From NCBI RefSeq assembly GCF_000981225.1, contig NZ_LAJC01000014.1, positions 1 to 64,000 of the forward strand: a stretch of 64,000 nt of DNA, written 5' to 3'. The translations under genes and the position numbers were made by a program. Position 1 is the stretch's first letter; every line of letters starts with the position of its first letter. This document shows, one piece after another, positions 43,242-51,816 of the stretch. The notes beneath the pieces were generated by a model that made no database searches, was not told where the DNA came from, and worked only from the letters and a program-made list of their open reading frames with translations. The DNA is from Allosalinactinospora lopnorensis. Lineage in GTDB: Bacteria; Actinomycetota; Actinomycetes; Streptosporangiales; Streptosporangiaceae.

Positions 43242-43854
43242 CAGCGGCCCTCCCGGTAGCACGTTGGGCGGTCCGTCGGCGATGCGCGGTGGCGATGCCG
43301 GTGGGCTCGGCGTGCTCGCGATCGGGAGTCGCCTCGACCATGTTCACCCCTACCCCTTTGGTCCCATGGAGTATCTCCGGGAACGCGCGGCCTGCTGCGG
43401 GGCTGTGGGCCGGTGCCGGCGGTGCGGGGGCCGTGCTGCGGTTCCCCGCGGGTTCCGGCGCGCGAGGCACGCGGCGATCCGGGGAGCTCCCGGCCTGCGG
43501 CAGCGCTCCGCCGTTCCCGCCATGGGCGAGGACATCCTCGGGCGGGCGGAGGGGACAACGGCATCCGCTGGCGTGGCCGCCGGTGTGCGGCGAACCTTGG
43601 GAGACTGCGACGAGCACCGCGGCTCCTCGGGAGTGTCGATCGTGAGCTTGTTCACCCGGTGGCAGGGCTGGACAAACGGTATCGCTACCCATATGCCGAA
43701 AAAAACAGTCGAATGTTGCTAGTTAGTGGCACTGATCGGCGATTCGTTGCGTTATCTGTCGGCGTGAGAGCGGGGTATCGCGCCAGCGTCACCCCACCGG
43801 GCCGACTCCCGCAAAGACCCTAACCCGACGAACGGGGGAAACCGCCCTTTTCCC
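43242..43854. other. Intergenic stretch without a convincing gene
   Basis: About 600 bp upstream of the GNAT operon. Open frames here lack family resemblance. A local drop in G+C at 43680-43760 (with an A7 run) may mark a promoter. Confidence 0.35.
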
Positions 43855-44078
43855 TCAACCCCGGCGACCTGCCTCCGAGGCAAGGGCGCGCGATGAGGGC
43901 GGATCATCGATGCGCGCCACCGGGCCTCGCGGTACGTCGCCCGGACAGAGCAGTGCCTGCGTGGTCGGCATCGCCTCGTCGATGGCCGCCCCCATGGTCT
44001 GGGGGCCGAAGAACGGCATCGACCAGCCGCCGTGGGCGAAGCCGCCGTCGGTGTCCTCTTCGCGGCCGCCGGGCGACC
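43855..44078 (-). pseudogene. Relic of a dihydrofolate-reductase-family (RibD C-terminal-like) gene
   Basis: A frame opened by a stop at 44079-44081 encodes SPGGREEDTDGGFAHGGWSM, then PFFGPQTMGAAIDEAMPTTQALL. It then degenerates and stops at 43855. The pattern (PGGxxEDTxGGFxHGGW ... DEAMxxxxALLLGRRTY) matches the N-terminal quarter of dihydrofolate reductase family proteins. The start codon, the GRRTY strand and the rest are missing, so this is a remnant. Confidence 0.5.
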
Positions 44079-44526
44079 GTCACCCACACTTTCGGACCGC
44101 ATTTCCGTGGATCGCCGAACCGCCGGCTGGTTCCTTATCCGGGATGATCGCGATTTTGCTGTCCGGTGATGTGCGGAACGGAAAAGTCTGCAATTCTCGT
44201 TTTTGTTTTCGGGAAAATAATTGCCCGTCGGACTCGTTTCCCTTCCTTCTGCCGCGGATTCCGGTCCGGTGCTCGCCGAAGCGGCGTGGCACCTCGGCCG
44301 AACTGGCGATGTGCCAGTGCACGGCTGGTATCGCCGGTTGTGCGGTGTTGCGGTGCCGGCCCTGGAGCAGGAGAGGTGCCACAGGTCTGAGATGTCGTAG
44401 AGGCTGCCGGGTCCGCTGCCGGCTTCCGGTGGTTTCGAGCGCTCCGCGCGGTTTGCTCGATTTAGCGTGCGGAATCAATTGACCCCGCTGTCCGGAGTGA
44501 AATAGAATGGCGAGAAGAATAGCGAT
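44079..44526. other. Relatively AT-rich non-coding stretch
   Basis: About 450 bp with unusually low G+C for the window (especially 44180-44235) and no recognisable gene. It may be acquired DNA or the promoter region of the gene at 44527. Confidence 0.35.
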
Positions 44527-44910
44527 ATGAAGGGACGTGAGATGACCGTGGCGGTCGTCCAAGATTACGTCAGCGCATTCTGTCTGCGGTGCGGTCGCTC
44601 CCTCCGTGCTCCCTCCTCCGTCTCCCGTGGCTACGGCCCCACCTGTGTCAGCTATATTCACGAAGCCCGAAAGACCACCGACCTCACCGGGTTCCACACC
44701 TGGCAGGCCGACAAGGCCGCCGAGCTGATCGAAACCTGCGGCCTCGTGCCCACCAGCCTCCCCGAGGTCTACCGGTCGGTCAGTAGTGACGGATCGCGGG
44801 CCTACTTCAGCACCACGGACGGCTGCACCTGCAAGGCGGGCCGGAACCGGGTGCGGTGCTACCACCGCGCCGGTGTGGCGATGCTGCGGACCACCCGCCG
44901 CGCTGCGTGA
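44527..44910 (+). CDS. Small two-zinc-site protein (DUF6011/SWIM-like)
   Basis: This 127-residue protein has an N-terminal CxxC ... C site (FCLRCGRSLRAPSSVSRGYGPTC) typical of DUF6011 proteins. It also has a C-terminal CxCxnCxH pattern (CTCKAGRNRVRCYHRAG) typical of SWIM zinc fingers. Such proteins probably bind nucleic acid. An ATG at 44542 is an alternative start, with GGGACGTGAG before it. Its 3' end overlaps the open reading frame of the folE-like gene on the other strand. Confidence 0.65.
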   Translation: MKGREMTVAVVQDYVSAFCLRCGRSLRAPSSVSRGYGPTCVSYIHEARKTTDLTGFHTWQADKAAELIETCGLVPTSLPEVYRSVSSDGSRAYFSTTDGCTCKAGRNRVRCYHRAGVAMLRTTRRAA

Positions 44911-45588
44911 CGGGCGGCCCGCCGGCCTTTGAGCTGTCAGGGAGGGGAACGAGCGCGGCGGCCTCGATCACGTGGGGATCGTTTCGGCCGAGGCTTTTGC
45001 GCCCCCTGGCGTGCTGACCGTTGACGCCGGTGAGGGCGAAGAATTCCTGGCGGGAGCGGGTGTCCTGGCGCAGGCTGTCCAGCAGGGTGGAGGCGACGGT
45101 GCGCGAGCCGGTGGCTTGGGCTCCGCGCAGTGTCATGCAGGTGTCTTCGGCCTCGACGACCATTCCGACACCTTTGGGGTGCAAGTGCTCGCGTAGCCGG
45201 TCGGCGGTCTGCTTGGTCAGGCGTTCCTGCGCCTGTGGGCGGCAGGCGAAGTACTCGACGATCGGGGCCGGTTCGGACAGTCCCAGGATCCGTTCTCCGG
45301 GCAGGTAGCGACGTGGGCCACACCGACGAAAGGCAGCGGGTGGCGCTCGCGGACGGAGCGTACGGGGATCGCGCGGGCGAGCACGAGTTCGTCGTAGCCC
45401 TCGTTGCCGGGAAACGTGGTCAGGTCGAACGGTCGTGGCCTGAGCAGTTCGGCGTAGGCGCGCGCCATCCGCTCGGGCGTGCTGCGCATGCTCTCGGAGT
45501 CGGTGCGGATGCCCAGCGCCCGCAAGAACCGGCCCGCGGCCTGCTCGGCGGCATCGAGGTCGATACCGGTACCGGGTTCGTGCACCAC
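44807..45588 (-). CDS. GTP cyclohydrolase I-like protein, frameshifted and with altered zinc site
   Basis: Residues from the start at 45588 (GTG) resemble FolE: DLDAAEQAAGRFLRALGI, RMARAYAELL, LPFVGVAHV. After one missing base at 45305-45313 the frame continues YLPGERILGLSEPAPIVEY, FACRPQAQERLTKQTADRL, GVGMVVEAEDTCMTLRGA. Canonical FolE has C-E-H-H before LLPF, but here the residues are R-E-R-H, so one zinc cysteine and a histidine are gone. The third zinc cysteine (DTCM) remains. The C-terminus runs on beyond the usual end and overlaps the convergent gene. It is either a decaying paralogue or a divergent enzyme. Confidence 0.65.
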
Positions 45589-45650
45589 ATGCAGGGCGGC
45601 GTCGGGCGCATGGGCATGTCCTCGCTATTCAATGACGGGGGTGGATGTGG

Positions 45651-46085
45651 TTAGAGGCCGAGGGCGGCCAGCAACGCGAGGATGACGGTGGCCACGGCGA
45701 ACACCCCGTGTCCGGCCACCACGGCCACCGGGAAATGCTGCTCGGCCGGCCCCTGGCCCGCGGCCGTGGCGCCGGGAGCACCGGCCGAGGCGGCGCGGGC
45801 GCGGTAGACGGGGATCCAGCGGAACAGCATCACGAAGCCGAGCACCGCGACCGGCACCAGCAGCGCGACCCCGATCCAGGCGATCGCGTGGTTGTCGGTG
45901 AACACGTAGCCGATCCACAGGATCAGGCCGAGCGCGGCGAGCGCGAAGTGGCCGAACACCACGCTCGGCGGTAGGTGGGTGGTCGGCTGCTGCTTTTTCG
46001 GCCCGCCCTTGGCGATCCACATGCCCAGCATGACGAAGCCGCCGACGGCGGTGAGCAACCAGGTGACCAGTGCTGCGATAGCCAT
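45651..46085 (-). CDS. Four-helix integral membrane protein
   Basis: This 144-residue protein has four predicted transmembrane helices (ALVTWLLTAVGGFVMLGMWIA, FALAALGLILWIGYVFT, IGVALLVPVAVLGFVMLF, AGHGVFAVATVILALLAALGL). HFPVAVVAGHG and FGHFALAALG supply histidines within helices. Family not recognised. It lies 53 bp downstream of the DUF2231 gene on the same strand, probably in one transcript. Confidence 0.65.
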   Translation of the reverse strand: MAIAALVTWLLTAVGGFVMLGMWIAKGGPKKQQPTTHLPPSVVFGHFALAALGLILWIGYVFTDNHAIAWIGVALLVPVAVLGFVMLFRWIPVYRARAASAGAPGATAAGQGPAEQHFPVAVVAGHGVFAVATVILALLAALGL

Positions 46086-46138
46086 GTCGTTCTCCTGCTT
46101 TCAGTGGTCGAAAGGAGCCGAGGCCACGGAACACCAGG

Positions 46139-46672
46139 TCAACTGTCCGAATCGCGGCCGCGGTACACGTAGCCCTCGGCCTGAGTGGTCTCGTCGGCGA
46201 CCCGCACGCCATAGCGGTAGGCGAGTTTGCCACCGAGGAAACCGGACACCGCGAGTACGGCCACGCTCGCCGCTGACAGTGCGAGCATCCCGATCCCGGT
46301 CGGAACCGGTTGGCCGTAGTCGGCCAGCCGCCACACGAGGTTGAGGGCATAGGCGCCGGTGACCGCCAGATTCAGCGTCATGTGCACCAGCGCGAGGCGG
46401 AAGGCCGGTGTGCCGACCGGGATGGCGAACAGGTCCAGCAGGCCCACCAGTGCCGCCGCCACGGCCCCGAGTACGCCGAGACCGATCAACCACACCGACC
46501 CTTGGGTCAGGAACCCCGGATCGGCCACGAACCGCGAGGCCGCGTCGAACACCAGGCTCGCGATCCACGCCCCGATCGGCACGGTGACCAGGATCGGGTG
46601 GAACGGGTGCCCGTAGGGGCCGGCCAGTGCTGCGCTCACCGGCTGTTTCGCCTGCGCGTGCGGACCGACCAT
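46139..46672 (-). CDS. DUF2231-type membrane protein
   Basis: This 177-residue protein has about four to five helices. HPFHPILVTVPIGAWIASLVFD near the N-terminus is the hallmark of DUF2231, and RLALVHMTLNLAVTGAYALNL holds a second membrane histidine. I start it at ATG 46672 because AGGAGG lies 7 bases upstream; the frame is open to 46708. Family members are redox- or metal-associated membrane proteins of uncertain function. It diverges from a SufR-like regulator. Confidence 0.75.
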   Translation of the reverse strand: MVGPHAQAKQPVSAALAGPYGHPFHPILVTVPIGAWIASLVFDAASRFVADPGFLTQGSVWLIGLGVLGAVAAALVGLLDLFAIPVGTPAFRLALVHMTLNLAVTGAYALNLVWRLADYGQPVPTGIGMLALSAASVAVLAVSGFLGGKLAYRYGVRVADETTQAEGYVYRGRDSDS

Positions 46673-46793
46673 AGCGGGCCTCCTCATCATCGTTTCGCTA
46701 AGAAACATTAGTTTTATTCGTGAGCAGACGCAATGTATGCACGCCAGTCGATGGTGGATTGTTTTCGGCGTATGTGTGTTGGTGTATCTGAGT

Positions 46794-46799
46794 TAAGGT
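46794..46799 (+). promoter_or_regulatory. -10 box of the SufR-like regulator gene
   Basis: TAAGGT ends 7 bases before the GTG start at 46806, the spacing of a leaderless actinobacterial transcript. The 130-bp divergent region upstream is AT-richer than its surroundings. Confidence 0.4.
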
Positions 46800-46805
46800 G
46801 GCCCT

Positions 46806-47516
46806 GTGACCATCGGTGAGGAATCCGGCTCGATCGCGGCCGTCGCCACCTTGGACGACGAGCTGCGCCGCGGGATGTATGAGTTCATCCGGCGCGCCCG
46901 CCGCCCTGTGGGCCGGGACGAAGCCGCCGCCGCGGTCGGGATCTCCCGCAAACTCGCAGCATTCCACCTGGACAAACTCGTCACCGCGGGGCTGCTGCAG
47001 GCCCAGTTCGAAGCGGTCGGCGGCACCCGCAAGGCAGGGCGTAGGCCGAAGGTCTACGAACCCACCGACGCCGACGTCCGCATCAGCATCCCCCAACGCC
47101 AGCACGACCTGCTCGCCGGCATCCTGCTTGAGGCCGTGCGTACCGAGGGCGAGGGCGAGAACGCCCGGCAGGCCGCCATACGCGTCGCACACGACCACGG
47201 CCGGCAACTGGGCGCCACCGAGCGGGCGCACACCCGCCTCGGCAAGCTCGGCGCCCAACGTGCGCTGACCCGCGCCGAAGGAGTGCTCGCCCGGTACGGC
47301 TTCGAGCCCGCACGTGAATCACCCACCTGCCTGCGCCTGGTCAACTGTCCCTTCCACCCCATGGCTGCCACCTCCCCTGAACTGGTCTGCGGGATCAACC
47401 ACGCCCTCCTCGCCGGCTTCCTCGTCGGGCTCCATGCCCCTACCGTCGAGGCCGTCCTCGCGCCGCGCGCCGGCGAATGCTGTGTCCACCTGCGGCAGAG
47501 CGCCGAAAGTTCCTGA
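46806..47516 (+). CDS. SufR-like winged-helix regulator with a Cys cluster
   Basis: This 236-residue protein has an N-terminal winged helix (MYEFIRRARRPVGRDEAAAAVGISRKLAAFHLDKLVTAGLL, here shown as one 41-residue region at about 24-64) and a C-terminal domain. Its cysteines sit in NCPFHPMA, VCGINHALL and GECCVHL, the arrangement of Fe-S-sensing SufR-type regulators. It probably controls the divergent DUF2231/membrane-protein unit in response to redox or iron status. Confidence 0.72.
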   Translation: MTIGEESGSIAAVATLDDELRRGMYEFIRRARRPVGRDEAAAAVGISRKLAAFHLDKLVTAGLLQAQFEAVGGTRKAGRRPKVYEPTDADVRISIPQRQHDLLAGILLEAVRTEGEGENARQAAIRVAHDHGRQLGATERAHTRLGKLGAQRALTRAEGVLARYGFEPARESPTCLRLVNCPFHPMAATSPELVCGINHALLAGFLVGLHAPTVEAVLAPRAGECCVHLRQSAESS

Positions 47517-47680
47517 CCGGGTGTTCTGTCCCGCCACCCCGCGGACGAAGGCGCAGGCGCTGTGTGTTCCGGAGCGGCGCTGGCAGAACAGCCTGCGCGC
47601 GCTCAGACCGGGCGGGAGGGCGGCTCAGACGTGCGGGGGTAAGCCCGCCCCCGGATTCGTCGTCCTGCGCGGCGGGGGAG

Positions 47681-47766
47681 TCGATCAGGTCGGCATCCCG
47701 CCGGTCGGCGATGCTGTAGAAGTTCTGCACGCACACGATCGGCGCGGTCGACTGCGCCTCGGCGAT
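47681..47766 (-). pseudogene. Fragment of an aldo/keto reductase gene
   Basis: One frame encodes IAEAQSTAPIVCVQNFYSIADRRDADLID. This matches the strand-helix of aldo/keto reductases that normally reads IAxAQxxAPIVCVQNxYN. Neither side continues as an AKR, so only a relic remains. Confidence 0.4.
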
Positions 47767-47795
47767 TGGGCCGGTGGACGGGGTACAGGCCGATA

Positions 47796-47830
47796 CGTCC
47801 GCCGTCTCCCGAGGAGGGAGCCGGCGGACG
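47796..47830. terminator. Bidirectional terminator between regulator and SDR genes
   Basis: CGTCCGCCG (47796-47804) pairs with CGGCGGACG (47822-47830). Inside, CTCCC pairs with GGGAG around a GAGGA loop, with a single T/C mismatch. It sits between convergent genes. Confidence 0.65.
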
Positions 47831-47847
47831 GCTGTGGCGGACCGAGG

Positions 47848-48594
47848 TCAGCGGCCGGCCTGCATGGCGAAGACCTCGTCGTAGGTGCCCGTCGCCTCGG
47901 CGAAGCGCTGGCGCTTGACCCGCTCGACCAGGATCTGCGGCGCGTCGGGCTGCGACTCGAGCAGGCTCATGGTCTCGGACGCGAACTCGTCGAGTGGCAT
48001 GGCCCGCTCGTTGTCCGTCCCGCTGCCCATCAGCGTCGTGCGGGTGAGCGGCGGGGCGAGCTCGATGACCTGCACCGAGGTTTCGCGCAGCTGCTCGCGC
48101 AGGCTCTCTGTGTAGGAGTGGATCGCGGCTTTGGTGGCGCTGTAGGTCGGCGTGGTCGGCAGCGGCACGTACGCCAGCCCCGACGTCACCGTGAGGATCG
48201 CGGCGTTCGGCTGCTCCACGAGGAACGGCGCGAACGCGTGGACGAGCCGGATCGGGCCGAGCAGGTTGGTCCCGACCGTGCGTTCGGAGACCTCGAGCGA
48301 GCCGGGATCGAGTACTCTCTCGGGAACCATGACCCCGGCCATGGCGATGAGCACATTGAGCTCGGGATGCTGTGTCGTGACGGTCTCGAACAGCCGGCGG
48401 ATCGACGCGTCGTCGGTGATGTCGAGCACCTCGCCTTCGATGCCGTCGTGCTCGGCGGCGATCTCGTCGAGCAGCCGGCGGCGCCGGCCGGCGACGATCA
48501 CCTTGTTCCCGGCCGCGTGGAACCGGCGGGCGAGTTCGAGGCCGATGCCGGAGGTGCCCCCGGCGACGAGGACGGTGTTGCCTGTGGTCTTCAA
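47848..48594 (-). CDS. Short-chain dehydrogenase (DltE-like)
   Basis: This 248-residue protein has the cofactor loop GGTSGIGLELARRFH, VLIAMAGVM in place of NNAG, and the catalytic triad in TVTSGLAYVP and YSATKAAIHSYTESLREQL. The LELAPPLTRTTLMG-type segment (here VIELAPPLTRTTLMG) is typical of DltE-like SDRs. It shares a strand with the PQQ sugar dehydrogenase gene, 30 bp downstream of it. Substrate unknown. Confidence 0.85.
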   Translation of the reverse strand: MKTTGNTVLVAGGTSGIGLELARRFHAAGNKVIVAGRRRRLLDEIAAEHDGIEGEVLDITDDASIRRLFETVTTQHPELNVLIAMAGVMVPERVLDPGSLEVSERTVGTNLLGPIRLVHAFAPFLVEQPNAAILTVTSGLAYVPLPTTPTYSATKAAIHSYTESLREQLRETSVQVIELAPPLTRTTLMGSGTDNERAMPLDEFASETMSLLESQPDAPQILVERVKRQRFAEATGTYDEVFAMQAGR

Positions 48595-48624
48595 TTCCGT
48601 TCTCCTTCGGATGGATAGGACTGG

Positions 48625-49779
48625 TCAGTCGGGCGGGGCGAGTTCGATGCGCAGGATGCGGTCGTCGCCGGGCCGGGGGGCGGTGCCGCCCCAGGTCGCC
48701 TCGTCGGTGTTCGAGGTCACGATCCACAGGGCGCCGTCCGGGGCCGCCTCGACCGTGCGGATGCGTCCGTACTCGCCGACGTAGTGGGCGATCGGGTCGC
48801 CCGCCGCCTCGCGGCCGTCGACCGGGAGCTGCCAGAGGCGCTGTCCGCCGAGCGCACCCATCCACAGCGACCCTTCGGCGTAGGCGACCCCGGACGGTGA
48901 GGCCTCGTCCGGGTGGATCGTGAAGATCGGCTCCTCGCCGGTGTCACCCTCGATTCCTTCGGTCTCGGGCCAGCCGTAGTCGGCGCCGGCCTCGAGCACG
49001 TTCACCTCGTCCCAGGTGCGGTGGCCGAGCTCGGATGCGTAGACGGTCCCGTCCGGGTCGAAGGTGATGCCCTGGACGTTGCGGTGTCCGCTGGAGTACA
49101 CCTCGGTGCCGAACGGGTTGTCCTCGGGGATCAAGCCGTCCAGGCCGATTCGCAGGATCTTGCCGTTCAGCGATTCATCGTCGGCGGCGTTCTCGGGTTC
49201 GAACGCGTCGCCCGTGCCGATCCACAGATGCCCGTCGGGTCCGATACGCAGCCGTCCGCCGTGATGGCGGTCGGCGGGTTCGATGCCGTCGAGCAGCACG
49301 CGCTCCTGCGTGAGCGAGTCGAAGTCCTCGCCGACCTGCAGGGCGACGACGCGGTTGGTGGGCGACGAGGAGACGTAGGCGAACACGGTGCGGTCGGTCT
49401 CGAAGTCCGGTGAGGCGGCGAGGCCGAGCAGGCCGCCCTCGGAACTCGTTTCCACGTCGGGAACGTCTCCGACTGGTTCGGCGTCTCCGCCCTCCGCCGG
49501 CACACGCACGATGTCGCCCGACAGCCGCGACGACACCAACGCCGAGCCGTCCGGCAGGAACGCGAGGCCCCATGGCGAGTCGAGCCCGGTCACCAGCTCG
49601 GTGCGCTCGCCCGGCACCAGTCGGTCAGCGTCGGTGGGGAAGGAATCCGTCGCCGGACCCGTCGGGCGATCCGTCTGCGGCGCCTGCGCGGGCGGCGAGA
49701 TGCAGCCGCCCAGCCCGAGCGCGACGGCAAGGGCCGTCGCGGACACCGGGGCCGCGGCCATCGTTCTGGTGAACCTCAT
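48625..49779 (-). CDS. Secreted PQQ-dependent sugar (sorbosone/glucose-type) dehydrogenase
   Basis: This 384-residue lipoprotein has the lipobox cysteine in ALGLGGC near residue 26. The mature part is a six-bladed beta-propeller of the GSDH family: [45 protein letters not shown] (catalytic histidine and PQQ arginine region) and [17 protein letters not shown]. It oxidises an aldose-like sugar outside the membrane, using PQQ. I start it at ATG 49779, 6 bases after GGAGGT. A pqqABCDE cluster 4 kb away could supply the cofactor. It diverges from a TetR gene. Confidence 0.85.
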   Translation of the reverse strand: MRFTRTMAAAPVSATALAVALGLGGCISPPAQAPQTDRPTGPATDSFPTDADRLVPGERTELVTGLDSPWGLAFLPDGSALVSSRLSGDIVRVPAEGGDAEPVGDVPDVETSSEGGLLGLAASPDFETDRTVFAYVSSSPTNRVVALQVGEDFDSLTQERVLLDGIEPADRHHGGRLRIGPDGHLWIGTGDAFEPENAADDESLNGKILRIGLDGLIPEDNPFGTEVYSSGHRNVQGITFDPDGTVYASELGHRTWDEVNVLEAGADYGWPETEGIEGDTGEEPIFTIHPDEASPSGVAYAEGSLWMGALGGQRLWQLPVDGREAAGDPIAHYVGEYGRIRTVEAAPDGALWIVTSNTDEATWGGTAPRPGDDRILRIELAPPD

Positions 49780-49853
49780 CTCAACCTCCACTTTATCGAT
49801 GATAACAATACACTGTTCTCAGTGGAATGCAACCATAGATATCACCGAACTGC

Positions 49854-49859
49854 TATCGT
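49854..49859 (+). promoter_or_regulatory. -10 box of the TetR gene
   Basis: TATCGT ends 6 bases before the GTG at 49866, again giving a leaderless transcript. Confidence 0.4.
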
Positions 49860-49865
49860 TGATTC

Positions 49866-50567
49866 GTGAGCGAGCGAGGTGAGGTGCGCCAGCGGATCAT
49901 CGATGCGGCGGCGCAACTGCTGCAGTCGCAGGGGCGCGACGCGGTGACCACCCGTGCCGTGAGCGCTGCCGCCGGGGTGCAGCCGCCGACCATCTACCGG
50001 CTCTTCACCGATATGCGCGGCCTGCTGGACGCCGTGGCGTCCGACGGGTTCGATACCTACCTGGTGCGCAAGCACGATCAGGCTCTGACCGACGACCCGG
50101 TGGAGGACCTGCGCACGGGCTGGGATCTCCACGTCCAGTTCGGACTCGAGCACCCGGCCCACTATCTCCTCATGTACGGGCAGCCGGTTCCCGGTCACCG
50201 AACGGCCGCCGCCGAGCGGGCGTCGCAGCGGCTGCGCATGCTCGTCGGACGCATCGCCACGGCGGGCAGGCTCGCGGTCAGTGTCGAGACCGGCGCCGGC
50301 ATGATCCACGCCGCCGGTACCGGGGTCACCCTCAGCCTCATCGGAACGGCCCCCGAAGACCGCGACCCCGACCTTCCCCGGCGACTGCGCGAGGCGACGA
50401 TCGACTCCATCACCGGTGCCGCGCCCACCGACGCGCGCGACTATGCCCAGCGCGCGGCCGGGCTGAAAGCGGTGCTAGGCGGGGCGACCGAACTCTTCAC
50501 GGCCGGCGAGCGCGCGCTCCTCGACGAACTCCTCGACCGCCTCGCGGACGCCCCACTGGCCCGCTGA
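49866..50567 (+). CDS. TetR family regulator
   Basis: This 233-residue protein has a TetR helix-turn-helix in its first 50 residues (AAQLLQSQGRDAVTTRAVSA, GVQPPTIYRLFTD). The C-terminal half (HVQFGLEHPAHYLLMYGQPVPGH) is typical of TetR_C proteins. It diverges from the PQQ sugar dehydrogenase/SDR unit, which it probably regulates. The shared region is AT-rich and contains a TTCTCAGTGGAAT stretch resembling the palindrome at 51509. Confidence 0.85.
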   Translation: MSERGEVRQRIIDAAAQLLQSQGRDAVTTRAVSAAAGVQPPTIYRLFTDMRGLLDAVASDGFDTYLVRKHDQALTDDPVEDLRTGWDLHVQFGLEHPAHYLLMYGQPVPGHRTAAAERASQRLRMLVGRIATAGRLAVSVETGAGMIHAAGTGVTLSLIGTAPEDRDPDLPRRLREATIDSITGAAPTDARDYAQRAAGLKAVLGGATELFTAGERALLDELLDRLADAPLAR

Positions 50568-50952
50568 CATCCATGTCTCGCCCGAACCCGCAGGAAGTGC
50601 GCGGGGTCGCCGGCGGTGGTGCCGGGGAGACCGTCGGAAGCGGCCCAGAGCTCGCCTGGGACGTGGGAAGCACTCCGGGGCGGGGCGAGTACGCCCGGAC
50701 GCCGTGGTCCTCGCCTAAGGCATCGAGACGGACCGCTCCCTCGGCCGATCCCCGCGCTCCGAAGCCCATTCCGGTCTCCCGCGGACACGCGTCTGAGGTC
50801 CGGCCGCTTCTTGGCGTGTAGGACTTCCAAACGTCGGCATCGAGTATCCGCTCGCGGTAAAAAAACTCCCAATTTAGTCCAAGGGTAATGTTCGTGTAAC
50901 TTCGGTCGGACTAGCGTGTATAGCAAAGACATACGCCACTTTTGTTTGGGTG

Positions 50953-50967
50953 CCGAAAATTTTTCGG
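50953..50967. repeat. Palindrome upstream of the GlcG/HbpS-like gene
   Basis: CCGAAAA and TTTTCGG flank a single T, 23 bp before the ATG at 50990. It could be an operator. The rest of the 420-bp gap from 50568 has no recognisable gene. Confidence 0.35.
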
Positions 50968-50989
50968 GGGTACCGAAAGGGGCGCGAGG

Positions 50990-51394
50990 ATGGCCGATAT
51001 AACCCTGGCGCAGGCGCAGGTCGTGGTCGATGCGGCGGCTCGGAGGTCGCAGCAGCTCGGAACACTCATGGACATCACCGTGGTGGACGTCGGCGGCAAC
51101 CTCAAAGCATTCGTCCGCGAGGACGGTGCGTGGTTGGGAAGCATCGACATCTCGATCAAGAAAGCAAGAACAGCCCGATTCTTCGACATGCATACCGGAG
51201 AAATCGGCAAGTTGTCACAGCCCGGCGGTCCGCTCTACAACATCGAGGTCTCCAACGGCGGCTTGGTCACGTTCCCCGGAGGGATCCCGTTGCGCAACGG
51301 CGATGGCGAGGTCATCGGAGCGATCGGGGTGAGTGGAAGCACGGTCGAGAACGACCACGACGTTGCAGATGCCGGCGCAGGCGCGCTGCCGTGA
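50990..51394 (+). CDS. GlcG/HbpS-type heme-binding protein
   Basis: This 134-residue protein begins [23 protein letters not shown], continues [22 protein letters not shown], and has [20 protein letters not shown]. These are the DUF336/GlcG hallmarks. HbpS in Streptomyces binds heme and senses redox stress, and many GlcG proteins are encoded with PQQ alcohol dehydrogenases. No signal peptide is evident. It lies 0.4 kb upstream of the PQQ dehydrogenase unit and may take part in electron transfer or cofactor handling. Confidence 0.82.
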   Translation: MADITLAQAQVVVDAAARRSQQLGTLMDITVVDVGGNLKAFVREDGAWLGSIDISIKKARTARFFDMHTGEIGKLSQPGGPLYNIEVSNGGLVTFPGGIPLRNGDGEVIGAIGVSGSTVENDHDVADAGAGALP

Positions 51395-51508
51395 GACGTC
51401 TTGTTCGCTGACCGGTTTCCACCGCCTGCCCGCCGTTCGTCGCCCGACAGCAGTCGCTCCGTGCGACTTCCTCGCCGCGCCGTGCTGGACAACCCGGAGT
51501 TCACATTT

Positions 51509-51523
51509 GATTTCAGTGAAATC
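51509..51523. promoter_or_regulatory. Palindromic operator candidate before the PQQ unit
   Basis: GATTTCA and TGAAATC flank a single G, in an AT-rich part of the 420-bp gap (51395-51816) ahead of the PQQ dehydrogenase genes. The gap holds no recognisable gene. Confidence 0.4.
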
Positions 51524-51816
51524 CGCATTTTTCAATGATTGGAGTGGAAAGGAGTTGGCGCCTTTCGGGTGGCGCAGGGGGACGCCGGGTTCGTCCGCGG
51601 GGAAGTGCGGGACCGGTCCACACGGCAGCGTCGCCGCGTAAGGCGGCACCCCGATGGTTCGCCCGGTGGCGCGAGAGGGGCACCATGCGTGCGGTCTCCC
51701 TCGGAGGACCACCACCGAGCCGAAGAATTGTCTCCGAGAGATTGTTGGCGTGGAGGCGGCTCACACCAAAAGTGGGGCGACCTACCAGGCGCCTTTGGAA
51801 TTAGGGGGTGAATCCG

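Noticed and set aside
43192-43722. A 176-codon plus-strand frame upstream of the GNAT operon
   Set aside because: Its composition is typical of a non-coding G+C-rich frame, with no ribosome site and no motif.
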